Assembly (NCBI RefSeq): GCF_000622145.1
Contig: NZ_JHWH01000002.1
Coordinates: 7,501 to 71,500 of the forward strand
DNA: 64,000 nt
Origin: Paracoccus yeei ATCC BAA-599
GTDB lineage: Bacteria > Pseudomonadota > Alphaproteobacteria > Rhodobacterales > Rhodobacteraceae
Reading direction: 5' to 3'
Under the pieces are notes generated by a model. The model was not told the origin of the DNA, did not search any database, and was given only the letters and a program-made list of their open reading frames with translations. Position 1 is the first letter of the stretch; each line of letters starts with the position of its first letter. Below, piece by piece: positions 17,602 through 26,452 of the stretch. Position numbers and translations under genes: made by a program.

Positions 17602-18429
17602 TTGCAAATCGTCGGCATCTGCCGCTTTTCGCTGCTGGGCCGCGGCGACTGGGCCGCCTTCAGGACCATTCCGCCAGACAAGGCCGACGAGAACGCCGAG
17701 GCGGTCGAGGCGCGCAAGGCTTCGATCTTTGCGCCCGAGCGGCTGGAACGGCGGTTCACCACCTTCGAGCACCTGACCCTGCCCTCGATCCGGGCGCAGA
17801 CTGATCCCGACTTCACCTTCGTCGTGCTGGCCTCGGAACTGATGCCGCAGCCCTATCGCGACCGGCTTGCGGCGCTTTGCGCGGCCGTGCCCCAGGTGGT
17901 GCTGCGCTTTTTCCCCGTCATCCATGCCGGCATCGCCCAAGGCCAGGTGTTCAAGGAGTTGGGAATCGACTATCGCCAGACCCTGCAGTTCCGGCTGGAT
18001 GACGACGACGCGCTGTGCAACGTCTATATCCGCCGCATGCGCCAGGCGGCCGGAGGGATCGTGCCCAACGCCTTTCCCTTTGCCGCCAGCTTCCGCGACG
18101 TGCTGTTCTGTTCGGTCGGCGGCGATCACGCCGGCGTCTATCAGTGGCGATCACCGTTCTTCAGCGCGGGCGTGGCGTTGTTCCACCCCAGCGCCAGCAT
18201 CTTCGGCTTTGGCCATTACGGGATGGCCGAGCGGTTCACCTCGATCTCGATCCCGGGGCACATGTCGCTTGTCACCCACAACGGGATGAACGACACGACG
18301 CTGGACGAAGGCCGGATCCGGCGCCAGAAGATGAACCTGATCGACGACGAGGCCGCCACCAAGGCCGTCGAGCGCCATTTCCCCTATCTGACGCCCGAGG
18401 CGCGGGCGGTGGCCGGCCTGCCGGTTTGA
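17602..18429 (+). CDS. putative rhamnosyltransferase-like glycosyltransferase, TTG start
   Basis: A 275-residue cytoplasmic protein resembling the putative rhamnosyltransferase family (PF11316 type), common in Rhodobacteraceae. A QFRLDDDDALCNVYI stretch (about residue 135) offers the DxD nucleotide-sugar site, and the C-terminal half contains HMSLVTHNGMNDTTLDEG. The start is a TTG at 17602: GGAGGG at 17588-17593 stands eight bases upstream and no ATG fits. Acceptor and sugar are unknown. It is isolated, followed by a tRNA gene on the other strand. Confidence 0.75.
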   Translation: MQIVGICRFSLLGRGDWAAFRTIPPDKADENAEAVEARKASIFAPERLERRFTTFEHLTLPSIRAQTDPDFTFVVLASELMPQPYRDRLAALCAAVPQVVLRFFPVIHAGIAQGQVFKELGIDYRQTLQFRLDDDDALCNVYIRRMRQAAGGIVPNAFPFAASFRDVLFCSVGGDHAGVYQWRSPFFSAGVALFHPSASIFGFGHYGMAERFTSISIPGHMSLVTHNGMNDTTLDEGRIRRQKMNLIDDEAATKAVERHFPYLTPEARAVAGLPV

Positions 18430-18455
18430 TCGCGGCGCAAGGAGAAAAGGACGCC

Positions 18456-18532
18456 TGGTGACCCCGACAGGACTTGAACCTGTAACCTGCCCCTTAGGAG
18501 GGGGCTGCTCTATCCAGTTGAGCCACGGGGCC
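18456..18532 (-). tRNA. tRNA-Arg (anticodon CCU)
   Basis: The complement folds as a standard cloverleaf: acceptor GGCCCCG paired to CGGGGTC, D-arm GCTC/GAGC, anticodon stem GCCCC/GGGGC around loop CTCCTAA (anticodon CCT), T-arm with GTTCAAG, discriminator A and an encoded CCA. Confidence 0.96.
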
Positions 18533-18593
18533 GCCGCGCCTCTTTTGCCCTTTGGCGGCGGGATTGGCAAGCTTGCCGCGCAGGGGCAGGTGC

Positions 18594-18607
18594 GGTAACG
18601 GTAACAT
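18594..18607 (+). promoter_or_regulatory. candidate LacI-family operator at the start of the regulator gene
   Basis: GGTAACGGTAACAT, two GGTAAC half-sites in direct repeat, overlaps the first possible ATG of the LacI-type regulator. Gluconate-type LacI regulators bind sites built from GTTACC/GGTAAC. Autoregulation is an inference. Confidence 0.3.
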
Positions 18608-18626
18608 GACGCCGACCGGAATCCCG

Positions 18627-19649
18627 ATGACAACGAAAAGACCCCGCCGCCCCTTGACCTTGCGCGATGTCTCGGAAGCTTCCGGGGTTTCCGAGATGAC
18701 CGTCAGCCGCGTGCTGCGCAACCGGGGCGATGTCTCGGCCGCGACACGCGAGAAGGTGCTGACGGCCGCGCGGACGCTGGGCTATGTCCCGAACAAGATC
18801 GCGGGCGGGTTGGCCAGCCAGCGCGTCAACCTGGTCGCGGTGGTGATCCCGTCGCTGTCGAACATGGTCTTTCCCGAGGTCCTGGGCGGCATCTCGGCGG
18901 AACTGGACGATACCGGCCTGCAGCCCGTGGTGGGGGTGACGAACTACAGCCCCTCGCGCGAGGACGCGGTGCTTTACGACATGCTCAGCTGGCGGCCCTC
19001 GGGGGTGATCCTGGCCGGGCTGGAGCACAGCCGGGCGGCGCGGGCGATGCTGGACAACGCCGGTCTGCCGGTCGTCGAGATCATGGACGTGGACGGCGAA
19101 CCCATTGATACGGCTGTCGGAATCTCGCACCGCCGGGCTGGGAGCGAGATCGCGGACGAGATCTTCGGCGCGGGCTATCGGCGCATCGGCTTCATCGGCA
19201 CGCACATGCCCGAGGACCACCGCGCGCGCAAGCGCCTGGCCGGGTTCGAGGCGCGGCTGGGCGAATTGGGCGTGCAACTGGCGGCGCGGGAATATTACCA
19301 GGGCGGGTCGTCCCTGAGCAAGGGACGCGAGTTGACCGAGCGCATCCTGACGCGCGAGCCAGACCTGGATTTCCTTTACTATTCCAATGACATGATCGGC
19401 GCGGGCGGGCTTTTGTGGTGCCTTGAGCGCGGGCTGGACATCCCCGGCCGGCTGGGACTGGCGGGCTTCAACGGGGTCGATCTGCTGGACGGGCTGCCGA
19501 TGCGGCTGGCCACCACCGACGCGCGGCGCGTCGATATCGGCCGGCGCGCCGCCCGCATCGTCGCGGGCAAGGAGGCGCCGCCCGAAGGGGGGGTGATCGC
19601 CCTGGCGCCGACCTTCATCCCGGGCGACACCATCCGCCGGAAAACCTGA
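18627..19649 (+). CDS. LacI-family transcriptional regulator, gluconate-repressor (GntR)-like
   Basis: A DNA-binding repressor with a LacI HTH at residues 10-55 (TLRDVSEASGVSEMTVSRVL, then VNKIAGGLAS-like hinge helix) and a periplasmic-binding-protein-like effector domain containing VVIPSLSNMVFPEVLGGI and YRRIGFIGTHMPEDHRAR. It resembles gluconate-type repressors. Two ATGs (18606 and 18627) are possible; the second is chosen since the first overlaps the putative operator. No sugar transport or catabolic genes are next to it, so its target is unknown. Confidence 0.85.
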   Translation: MTTKRPRRPLTLRDVSEASGVSEMTVSRVLRNRGDVSAATREKVLTAARTLGYVPNKIAGGLASQRVNLVAVVIPSLSNMVFPEVLGGISAELDDTGLQPVVGVTNYSPSREDAVLYDMLSWRPSGVILAGLEHSRAARAMLDNAGLPVVEIMDVDGEPIDTAVGISHRRAGSEIADEIFGAGYRRIGFIGTHMPEDHRARKRLAGFEARLGELGVQLAAREYYQGGSSLSKGRELTERILTREPDLDFLYYSNDMIGAGGLLWCLERGLDIPGRLGLAGFNGVDLLDGLPMRLATTDARRVDIGRRAARIVAGKEAPPEGGVIALAPTFIPGDTIRRKT

Positions 19650-19742
19650 GGTTTTCCGCTGTTCCGACGGTGCACGGGGTGTACACCGGGCGTACACAGG
19701 ATGTGCACCGCGGTGGGCGCTGCCGCGGGTTGCGGCCGCCGC

Positions 19743-19854
19743 ATGGGTATTTGGGAAAACGGTGAAAGCCCGATGCGGCGCGCACCATGTTCGCCGCGCC
19801 GAACACACAGGACGGCGCCTGGTCCTTCACCGTTTTTCAAATACCCATTCTTGC
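19743..19854. repeat. palindromic intergenic repeat, copy 2 (long-arm form)
   Basis: Two near-identical arms of about 23 bp, beginning ATGGGTATTTG and ending AACGGTGAA (19743-19766 and, inverted, 19832-19854), flank about 65 bp. The arms share the ATGGGTATTT core and GGTGAA-type flank with the repeat at 8911-8967. It lies between two convergent genes (the LacI-type regulator and map). Confidence 0.7.
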
Positions 19855-19897
19855 CCACGCCCGAGGCTGGCAGGGCAGCGGGGCCGGCGACCGGCGC

Positions 19898-20704
19898 CTA
19901 GCCATCCAGGTCGGGGTAGAAGACGCCGCTGGGCGACAGGGTGAAGATGTCGGCACCGCTGGCGGTCACGCCGATCGAATGTTCGAACTGGGCCGAGAGC
20001 GACTTGTCGCGCGTCACCGCCGTCCAGTCGTCGGCCAGGATCTTGGTTTCGGGGCGGCCGAGGTTCACCATCGGCTCGATGGTGAAGAACATGCCTTCCT
20101 CCAGCACGGGCCCCTTGCCGGGGCGGCCGAAGTGCAGGACGTTGGGCGGCGCGTGGAAGGTGCGGCCCAGCCCGTGGCCGCAGAAGTCGCGCACCACCGA
20201 CATGCGGTTGGCCTCGACATAGCTCTGGATCGCCCAGCCGATGTCGCCGAAGGTGGCGCCGGGGCGCACCGCCTCGATCCCTTTCATCAGCGCGTCATGC
20301 GTCACCTGGATCAGGCGCTTGGCCTTGACGCTGGGCTTTCCGGCCACATACATGCGCGAGCTGTCGCCGTACCAGCCGTCCAGGATCACCGTCACGTCGA
20401 TGTTCAGGATGTCGCCCTCGGCCAGGATCTTGTCGCCGGGGATGCCGTGGCAGACGACATGGTTCACGCTGATGCAGCTGGCGTGCTGATAGCCGCGATA
20501 GCCGATGGTGGCGCTGGTCGTGCCGAGTTCCGTCACCCGGGCGCGGATGAAGTCGTCGAGCGCGCCGGTGGTGGCGCCGGGCTGGACCATGGGCCCCACC
20601 TCGTCCAGGATCTGCGCCGCGACGCGGCCGGCCGCGCGCATGCCCTCGAAATCCTGAGGCTCATGAATACGGATGCCCTCGCGGGTCTGGCGTGCGTCGT
20701 TCAT
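19898..20704 (-). CDS. map: methionine aminopeptidase type I
   Basis: Removes the initiator methionine from new proteins. The 268-residue length and the five metal ligands are standard: Asp pair in ILNIDVTVILDGWYGDSSRMY, His in CGHGLGRTFHAPP, Glu in FTIEPMVNLG and the last Glu in SAQFEHSIGV. It opens with an IRIHEPQDFEGMRAAGRVAAQIL helix usual for the type Ia enzymes. Single gene; a divergent cinA-like gene lies 111 bp upstream. Confidence 0.95.
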   Translation of the reverse strand: MNDARQTREGIRIHEPQDFEGMRAAGRVAAQILDEVGPMVQPGATTGALDDFIRARVTELGTTSATIGYRGYQHASCISVNHVVCHGIPGDKILAEGDILNIDVTVILDGWYGDSSRMYVAGKPSVKAKRLIQVTHDALMKGIEAVRPGATFGDIGWAIQSYVEANRMSVVRDFCGHGLGRTFHAPPNVLHFGRPGKGPVLEEGMFFTIEPMVNLGRPETKILADDWTAVTRDKSLSAQFEHSIGVTASGADIFTLSPSGVFYPDLDG

Positions 20705-20815
20705 CGGATCCTCGTCATTGCTTGAGCCACAGATAGTCCCGCGCGGCCACTTGTTCCAGCCCCGCGCGCGGGCCTATACCTTTGGGCCGAGAACCAGCGC
20801 CGCGAGGAGCGTGCC

Positions 20816-21556
20816 ATGCAATCCGACAATCCCACCGCCGCCATCCTTGTCATCGGGGACGAAATCCTGTCCGGCCGCACGCGCGAGGGCAATGCCCACC
20901 ACCTGGCGGGCGTCTTGTCCGCGACCGGGTTCGACCTGCGCGAGATCCGGGTGGTCGCCGACGACCAGGACCAGATCGTCGCCGCGATCCGGGCCTTCGA
21001 CAAGTCGCTGGGCGGAGCCTATGACCTGCTGTTCACGTCGGGCGGCATCGGGCCCACGCATGACGACATCACCGCCGACGCGGTGGGCGTGGCCCACGGC
21101 ACCCCGGTCGAGGTGAACGCCGAGGCCCGCGCCATGCTGCAGGCGCGCTACGACTGGCTGGGGCTGGAGATGACCGAGAACCGCCTGCGCATGGCGCGCA
21201 TCCCCGTCGGCGCGACGCTGATCGACAATGCGGTGTCGGCCGCGCCGGGCTTTTCCATCGGCAATACCCATGTCATGGCGGGCGTCCCCGAGGTGTTCCG
21301 CGCCATGGTCGCCTGGCTGGTGCCGCGCCTGCCAGGCGGGCGCCCGGTGCAGTCGCAATCGGTCGAGGTGCGGCGCGGCGAAAGCGACGTGGCCGAGGAC
21401 CTGAAGGCGGTGGCCGAGGCTTATCCCGACCTGTCGCTGGGCTCCTATCCGTTCCAGGACCCGACCGGCTGGGGCACCAACCTGGTGGTGCGGGGCCTGG
21501 ACGCGGCCCGCGTGGCCGAGGCCATGGCCGTGCTGCGCCAGAGGCTGGACCTGTGA
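20816..21556 (+). CDS. CinA-like competence/damage-inducible protein, MoaB/Mog-fold domain
   Basis: A 246-residue protein with the molybdopterin-binding-like fold of CinA: AAILVIGDEILSGRTREGNAHHLA at the N-terminus and LLFTSGGIGPTHDDITADAVG (about residue 70). It lacks the C-terminal nicotinamide-nucleotide amidase part of full CinA. Single-domain relatives are common in Rhodobacterales; some CinA proteins hydrolyse ADP-ribose or NMN, but activity here is unknown. The downstream acetyltransferase overlaps its stop by four bases. Confidence 0.85.
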   Translation: MQSDNPTAAILVIGDEILSGRTREGNAHHLAGVLSATGFDLREIRVVADDQDQIVAAIRAFDKSLGGAYDLLFTSGGIGPTHDDITADAVGVAHGTPVEVNAEARAMLQARYDWLGLEMTENRLRMARIPVGATLIDNAVSAAPGFSIGNTHVMAGVPEVFRAMVAWLVPRLPGGRPVQSQSVEVRRGESDVAEDLKAVAEAYPDLSLGSYPFQDPTGWGTNLVVRGLDAARVAEAMAVLRQRLDL

Positions 21557-22278
21557 CCCCAGACCCGGACATCGCCCCGGACCTGGCGCGCGCCTTCGAA
21601 ACCACCTGGCCCGCCGCCGAGACGCGGGACAGCGGCGCGCTGCGCACGGGCCGGGGCCTGGGGGCCGGGGGCCGGGTCGGGTCGAGCCGGGCGCTGGGCC
21701 CGGGCTGGAGCGCGGCCGACATCGCCGCGGCCGAGGCGGTGCACCGGGGCTGGGACCAGGCGCCGCTGTTCCGCGTGGCCCTGGGCGACACCGCGCTGCG
21801 GGACGCGCTGGCGGCGCGCGGCTATCGCCCCCATACGCCGACCGCGATCATGGTCTGCGGCTGCGCGGCGCTGGCCGGGCAGCTGCCGGGGATGACCGCC
21901 TTCGCGACCTGGCCGCCGCTGGCGATCCAGCGCGACCTGTGGGCCGCCGGCGGGATCGGTGCGGCGCGCCAGGCGGTGATGGAGCGCGTCGCCCTGCCCC
22001 GCGCCGCCCTGCTGGGGCGCCTGCACGACCGCGCGGCCGGCGCGGCCTTCGTCGCGGCGGACGGGCCGGTGGCAATGATCCATGCCATCGAGGTCGCCCC
22101 CGCCTTTCGCCGGCAGGGCATGGCCGGATGGCTGCTGGGCGCGGCCGCCGACTGGGCGCTGTCGGTCGGCGCGGACCGGCTGGCGCTGGCCGTGGGGCGC
22201 GCCAACACCGCCGCCCGCGCGGCCTATGACAAGCTGGGCTTTGCCGAGGTCGGCGCCTATGACTACTGGTCGGGCTGA
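21553..22278 (+). CDS. GNAT-family N-acetyltransferase, GTG start overlapping the previous stop
   Basis: A 241-residue protein with the GNAT core in its C-terminal half: AMIHAIEVAPAFRRQGMAG is the acetyl-CoA-binding motif A (V-x-x-x-R-R-x-G), followed by LAVGRANTAARAAYDKLGF, the classical motif B. The N-terminal half is poorly conserved. The GTG start sits in a GTGA overlap with the cinA-like stop, indicating translational coupling. The 3' end overlaps the end of the convergent next gene by 16 bp. Substrate unknown. Confidence 0.85.
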   Translation: MTPDPDIAPDLARAFETTWPAAETRDSGALRTGRGLGAGGRVGSSRALGPGWSAADIAAAEAVHRGWDQAPLFRVALGDTALRDALAARGYRPHTPTAIMVCGCAALAGQLPGMTAFATWPPLAIQRDLWAAGGIGAARQAVMERVALPRAALLGRLHDRAAGAAFVAADGPVAMIHAIEVAPAFRRQGMAGWLLGAAADWALSVGADRLALAVGRANTAARAAYDKLGFAEVGAYDYWSG

Positions 22279-22682
22279 GCCTGGTCCTGCCGTGCCTGGT
22301 CCTGCCGGGCGGCGACGCGGCGCAGTTCCCGTTTCACCAGGTCGAGTTCGCTGCGCATCAGGTCGATCTCGGCGCGCAGGTCCTGTTCCAGCGGCGCCCC
22401 GGCGACCAGGCTGAGGCTGGCCAGGTGGCGCGCGGTCGCCAGCGGCGGCTCGGCCCCCTCGCCCGCGTCCTCGAGCAGCAGGAAGGTCTGCACCCCGTCC
22501 GACAGCTTCTGCGCCGGGATCGCGGCGGCGACGCGCCAGTGGCCGTCGTCCTGGGGGGTGACGCGGGCCTCGGCCACGCGGCTGCCCAGATGGACCAGAA
22601 GCAGGCGGCCCGGGGCGGTGTCGCGGCGCAGGACGCCCTGCCAGATGCCGCTTTTCAGTCCCAGCGATTCGAACTCGTCCAT
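22263..22682 (-). CDS. conserved-looking small protein with C-terminal coiled coil
   Basis: I do not recognise this 139-residue protein. The first 90 residues look beta-rich (IWQGVLRRD, RLLLVHLGSRVAEARVT, WRVAAAIPAQKLSDGVQTFLLL). The rest is a charged coiled coil ending in ARQDQ repeats. It follows the DUF6478-like gene by nine bases on the same strand, so the two probably form a unit, and its end overlaps the convergent acetyltransferase gene by 16 bp. Confidence 0.65.
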   Translation of the reverse strand: MDEFESLGLKSGIWQGVLRRDTAPGRLLLVHLGSRVAEARVTPQDDGHWRVAAAIPAQKLSDGVQTFLLLEDAGEGAEPPLATARHLASLSLVAGAPLEQDLRAEIDLMRSELDLVKRELRRVAARQDQARQDQAQPDQ

Positions 22683-22691
22683 CGGCCTCTC

Positions 22692-23477
22692 CTAGAAATC
22701 GGCGCGCAGGTGGCGCGAGAGGAACAGTTCCCGCATGTCCACCGCGTTCATGCCGGGCGCCTCGAAGATCAGGTCGAGCCAGATCTTTTCCAGCCGCCTT
22801 TCGTTCATCTCGGTATAGGCCAGGTCGAATTCGACGACCTGCTGGCTTTGCAGCCCGGCCTCCATCCCGCGCAGGTGCTGCAGGATCTCGTCGATGTTGG
22901 GACCGTGGCCGACGTTCAGCCGGGCATAGACGGGCAGCGGGCGTTCCACCGCCAGCGTGGTTTCCAGCCGGATGATGTGGTTGCGGGTCAGCCCTTCGAG
23001 CGCGTCGGTCGGCAGGTCGATCGAGACCGACAGGAAGCTGCCGGTGAAGCCGAAGACCTCGAGCCGCAGGCCGTAGGGCGACAGGTCGGTGGCGCGGGGG
23101 TTCTGGACCTGTTCGAGGATCAGCGTGCGTTCGGCGCAGTCGTGCCAGACCGCCGCCCGGTCCCCCAGCCGCGTGCCGGGTTCGGGCGCGGCGATGCCGC
23201 GCGGCGTGATCTGGCCGGCCATGAAGCCGGGACGCCAGCGCCAGTCGGTGCCGCCGGGCAGCTGCACCGCGCCCAGCGCCGCGCGCGACACCGCCGCCTT
23301 GCGGTCGCCGCGCATCATGAAGCGGTTCAGGCTGGCGCGCAGGGCCAGCGCCTCGTCGGTCAGGGCGCGGATGCGGCCGGGGCCCATGAACTCGACGCTT
23401 TCGGCCATCTCGGCCCATTGGGCGAGCGCGCGTTCGCGGGCCCTGCGGTCAAGCCACCTGCGGGGACGGATCGCCAT
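22692..23477 (-). CDS. DUF6478-like protein of unknown function
   Basis: A 261-residue protein restricted, as far as I recall, to Rhodobacterales. It starts with a basic helix (IRPRRWLDRRARERALAQWAEMA). The central part has a PGFMAGQITPRGIAAPEPGTRLGD stretch, then an immunoglobulin-like strand pattern (EVFGFTGSFLSVSIDLP) and conserved NHIIRLETTL and FDLAYTEMNE segments. No catalytic motif or membrane segment is seen. The DUF assignment is from memory and uncertain. Confidence 0.7.
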   Translation of the reverse strand: MAIRPRRWLDRRARERALAQWAEMAESVEFMGPGRIRALTDEALALRASLNRFMMRGDRKAAVSRAALGAVQLPGGTDWRWRPGFMAGQITPRGIAAPEPGTRLGDRAAVWHDCAERTLILEQVQNPRATDLSPYGLRLEVFGFTGSFLSVSIDLPTDALEGLTRNHIIRLETTLAVERPLPVYARLNVGHGPNIDEILQHLRGMEAGLQSQQVVEFDLAYTEMNERRLEKIWLDLIFEAPGMNAVDMRELFLSRHLRADF

Positions 23478-23653
23478 GGGGCTAGCCGCGCGCGACGGCT
23501 GCGGACGGCGGGCGCTGGGGGCGTGTCCGGTCGGGGCGGCTGTCTGTCATCGCAAAGGCTTCCCTTGGGCTGTCTGCCATTTGGATAGGGCGAGCCCGCG
23601 ACCGGGGCAAGGGGGCCGGCGCCGAAAGCGCGGGTGCCCGGGCCGGGTGCCGC

Positions 23654-23977
23654 CTAGTCGGGCAGGGCAAGGTTCAGCCGGGCGGCCATGATCAGGTCGT
23701 TCAGCGTCACCCCCTTGGCGGAATGGGTGGTGAAGGCGACGCTGGCATGGCCCCAGCCGAAGGCGATGTCGGGGTGGTGGTTGGCCGCCTCGGCCTGCCA
23801 GGCCACGACATTGGCCAGGGCCGCCGCCTGGCGGAAGTCGCGCAGCCGCCAGGTCCGGCGGATGGCGTCGCCGTCCGGGGTCAGCGTCCAGCCGGGCAGT
23901 TCGGCCAGCCGCGCGGCCAGCGTTTCGGGCTCCAGCCGGTGCGCGCCCTGGGTGATCGGTTGCCGGGCCAGTGTCAT
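23654..23977 (-). CDS. phhB: 4a-hydroxytetrahydrobiopterin dehydratase (pterin carbinolamine dehydratase)
   Basis: A 107-residue enzyme that dehydrates 4a-hydroxytetrahydropterin, recycling the cofactor of aromatic amino acid hydroxylases. The family signature is complete: EAANHHPDIAFGWGHASVAFTTHSAKGVT contains the catalytic His-His pair and the later His. It lies 18 bp after the cls stop on the same strand. No phenylalanine hydroxylase is nearby; relatives often have a housekeeping role or moonlight in molybdopterin metabolism. Confidence 0.92.
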   Translation of the reverse strand: MTLARQPITQGAHRLEPETLAARLAELPGWTLTPDGDAIRRTWRLRDFRQAAALANVVAWQAEAANHHPDIAFGWGHASVAFTTHSAKGVTLNDLIMAARLNLALPD

Positions 23978-23995
23978 GGGGTCCCCCTTTCCGGG

Positions 23996-25423
23996 TCACA
24001 GGATGGGCGCGGCCAGCGCCAGCAGGTTGTTGCGCAGCCGGCGCCACACCGACCAGGCGCGGATCTCGCCGATGGTGATCGATTCGGCACGCTCGATATA
24101 GGTCATCTGGCGGGCGTCCAGCACCGCCGTCAGGTCGTCGCCCACGAACAGCATGTTCATTTCATAGTTCAGCTCGAAGCTGCGGCGGTCCATGTTGGCG
24201 CTGCCGATCATCGCCATGCGGCCGTCCACGGTGATGATCTTGGAATGCAGAAGCCCGCCGTGGAACAGCATGAGTTTCACCCCCGCCGAGACGAGACCGT
24301 AGTAGAACCCCTCGGAGGTGGCCTGCACGACCAGGCTGTCGTTCCTCGCGGGCAGGATCATGGTCACGTCGACCCCGCGCCGCGCCGCCGTGCGGATCGC
24401 CGTGTCCAGCGAGGCGTCGGGCACGTAATAGGGCGTCGTGATGACCAGCCGGTCGCGGGCGGCGTGGATCATCGTCACCATGCAGTCCGAGAGCGACCCC
24501 TGGCGGTCGTCCGGGCCGGTCGACACGACCTGGCTGATCTCGCCCGGGGCGTTAACCGGGGGCACCATCAGCAGCATGTCGCCCAGGTCCTCGCCGGTAT
24601 AGCTCATCCAGTCCTGCAGGAAGACGGCCTGCATCTGGCGCACCACCGGCCCCTCGATGCGCAACAGGATGTCGATCCAGGGGGCGAAGCGCGGCTTGAT
24701 CGCGAAGGCCATGTCGGCGCAGTTGCGGCTGCCGGTAAAGCCGATGGCATGGTCGATCACCACGATCTTGCGGTGGTTGCGCAGGTCCATGCGCTGGGAC
24801 AGCCCGCCGACGATGGGCAGGCCCAGGGGCAGCGCCTCGACGCATTCGACGCCGCCCGCCCGCATCGCCCGCCAGCTTTCCGAGTAGCTGAACGCGCGCG
24901 AGCCGAAGGCATCGATCACCGCGCGGACCTTGACGCCGCGCCCGGCGGCGCGGATCGCGGCCTGCGCCACCGCCCGGCCCGAGGCATCGTCGAGCCAGAT
25001 GTAGAACAGCATGTGGACGTGGTCGCGCGCCCCGTCGATGGCGGCCACGAGGTCGGCGATGGCGCTGTCGTCCTCGGCCAGCAGCGCCGCGCGGTTGCCG
25101 GCGACCGCGCCGAAGCCCGTGGTCGCGCGATTCGCCGCGATGATCGGGGCCGCGAAATCGGGGGCGTGGCGCACCAGTTCGGGGCTGGGCTTCCACAGGC
25201 CCGACAGGCGCGAGCGGACGTTGGCCATGGTCTCGACCTCGGCGCCGCGCATCCGGATCTCTCCGAACAGGACATAGGCGAGGATCCCGACCAGGGGCAC
25301 AAGTTCGATCACCAGGATCCAGGACAGGCGGACCGAGGGTTCCAGCCGGGGACGCAGAAGCACCCGCACGGACACGGCCAGGGCGACGGCGTAGTGAAGG
25401 AACACGAGCGCTTGGGTCCACAT
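23996..25423 (-). CDS. cls: cardiolipin synthase (phospholipase D superfamily)
   Basis: Joins two phosphatidylglycerols to cardiolipin in the inner membrane. The 475-residue protein has two N-terminal transmembrane helices (about 5-25 and 33-55, the PLDNc domain), then two PLD motifs: LRNHRKIVVIDHAIGFTGSRN (about residue 220) and LLHSKIITVDGRMAMIGSANMD (about residue 400). Both HxKxxxxD motifs are intact. Nearly standard length. The phhB gene follows closely on the same strand. Confidence 0.93.
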   Translation of the reverse strand: MWTQALVFLHYAVALAVSVRVLLRPRLEPSVRLSWILVIELVPLVGILAYVLFGEIRMRGAEVETMANVRSRLSGLWKPSPELVRHAPDFAAPIIAANRATTGFGAVAGNRAALLAEDDSAIADLVAAIDGARDHVHMLFYIWLDDASGRAVAQAAIRAAGRGVKVRAVIDAFGSRAFSYSESWRAMRAGGVECVEALPLGLPIVGGLSQRMDLRNHRKIVVIDHAIGFTGSRNCADMAFAIKPRFAPWIDILLRIEGPVVRQMQAVFLQDWMSYTGEDLGDMLLMVPPVNAPGEISQVVSTGPDDRQGSLSDCMVTMIHAARDRLVITTPYYVPDASLDTAIRTAARRGVDVTMILPARNDSLVVQATSEGFYYGLVSAGVKLMLFHGGLLHSKIITVDGRMAMIGSANMDRRSFELNYEMNMLFVGDDLTAVLDARQMTYIERAESITIGEIRAWSVWRRLRNNLLALAAPIL

Positions 25424-25514
25424 CCGCGCATCAAAGCCCGGCCCGCGTGGAATTGCAATTCCGCGCGGTTTTGCCTAAGTCACGGGCCAGACCTGAGCCG
25501 CAAGGGGCCCCCGG

Positions 25515-26444
25515 ATGAACTGGATCACCAACTATGTGCGTCCGCGCATCAATTCGCTGTTCTCGCGCCGCGAAGTGCCCGAGAACCTGTGGACCAAGTG
25601 CCCCGAATGCGGGACCATGCTGTTTCACCGCGAACTGGCCGAGAACCTGAACGTCTGCACCAACTGCGACCACCACCTGGCGATCAGCCCGCGCGCCCGC
25701 TTTGCCGCCCTGTTCGACGGCGGCGTGTTCAACGAGGTCAAGGTCCCCGAGCCGGTCGCCGACCCGCTGCAGTTCCGCGACCAGAAGAAGTATCCCGACC
25801 GGATGAAGGCCGCGCAGAAGGCCACCGGCGAGAAGGAGGCCATGCTGGTCGCCGAGGGCGAGATGGGCCGCACCCCCGTCGTCATGGCGGCGCAGGACTT
25901 TTCCTTCATGGGCGGGTCGATGGGCATGTATGTCGGCAACGCCATCATCGCCGCCGCCGAGCGCGCGGTGGCGCTGCGCCGTCCGCTGGTGCTGTTTTCC
26001 GCTGCGGGCGGCGCGCGGATGCAGGAAGGCATCCTGTCCCTGATGCAGATGCCCCGCACCACCGTCGCCGTCGAGATGCTGAAGGAAGCGGGCCTGCCCT
26101 ATATCGTCGTGCTGACCCATCCGACGACCGGCGGCGTCACCGCCAGCTATGCCATGCTGGGCGACATCCAGATCGCCGAGCCCAATGCGCTGATCTGCTT
26201 CGCCGGGCCGCGCGTGATCGAGCAGACCATCCGCGAAAAGCTGCCCGAGGGCTTCCAGCGCGCCGAATACCTGCTGGAGCACGGCATGCTGGACCGGGTG
26301 ACCCATCGCAAGAAGCTGCGCGAGGAGCTGGTCGGCATCCTGCGCATGGTGGGCAACCTGCCCGCGCCGGTGGCGGGCGACCTGCCCGCGCCCGGCCCGA
26401 TCCCCGCCCCCGCCCCCGAGGCGGCCGAAGCGAACCCGGCCTGA
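25515..26444 (+). CDS. accD: acetyl-CoA carboxylase carboxyltransferase subunit beta
   Basis: With AccA it transfers CO2 from carboxybiotin to acetyl-CoA, making malonyl-CoA for fatty acid synthesis. The 309-residue protein opens with the four-cysteine zinc ribbon ([10 protein letters not shown] ... [10 protein letters not shown], residues 29-52), followed by the crotonase-like core with [19 protein letters not shown] and [18 protein letters not shown] proline/alanine-rich tail ends the protein. It is followed by folC after eight bases, a usual accD-folC pair. Confidence 0.96.
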   Translation: MNWITNYVRPRINSLFSRREVPENLWTKCPECGTMLFHRELAENLNVCTNCDHHLAISPRARFAALFDGGVFNEVKVPEPVADPLQFRDQKKYPDRMKAAQKATGEKEAMLVAEGEMGRTPVVMAAQDFSFMGGSMGMYVGNAIIAAAERAVALRRPLVLFSAAGGARMQEGILSLMQMPRTTVAVEMLKEAGLPYIVVLTHPTTGGVTASYAMLGDIQIAEPNALICFAGPRVIEQTIREKLPEGFQRAEYLLEHGMLDRVTHRKKLREELVGILRMVGNLPAPVAGDLPAPGPIPAPAPEAAEANPA

Positions 26445-26452
26445 GCCGCGCG

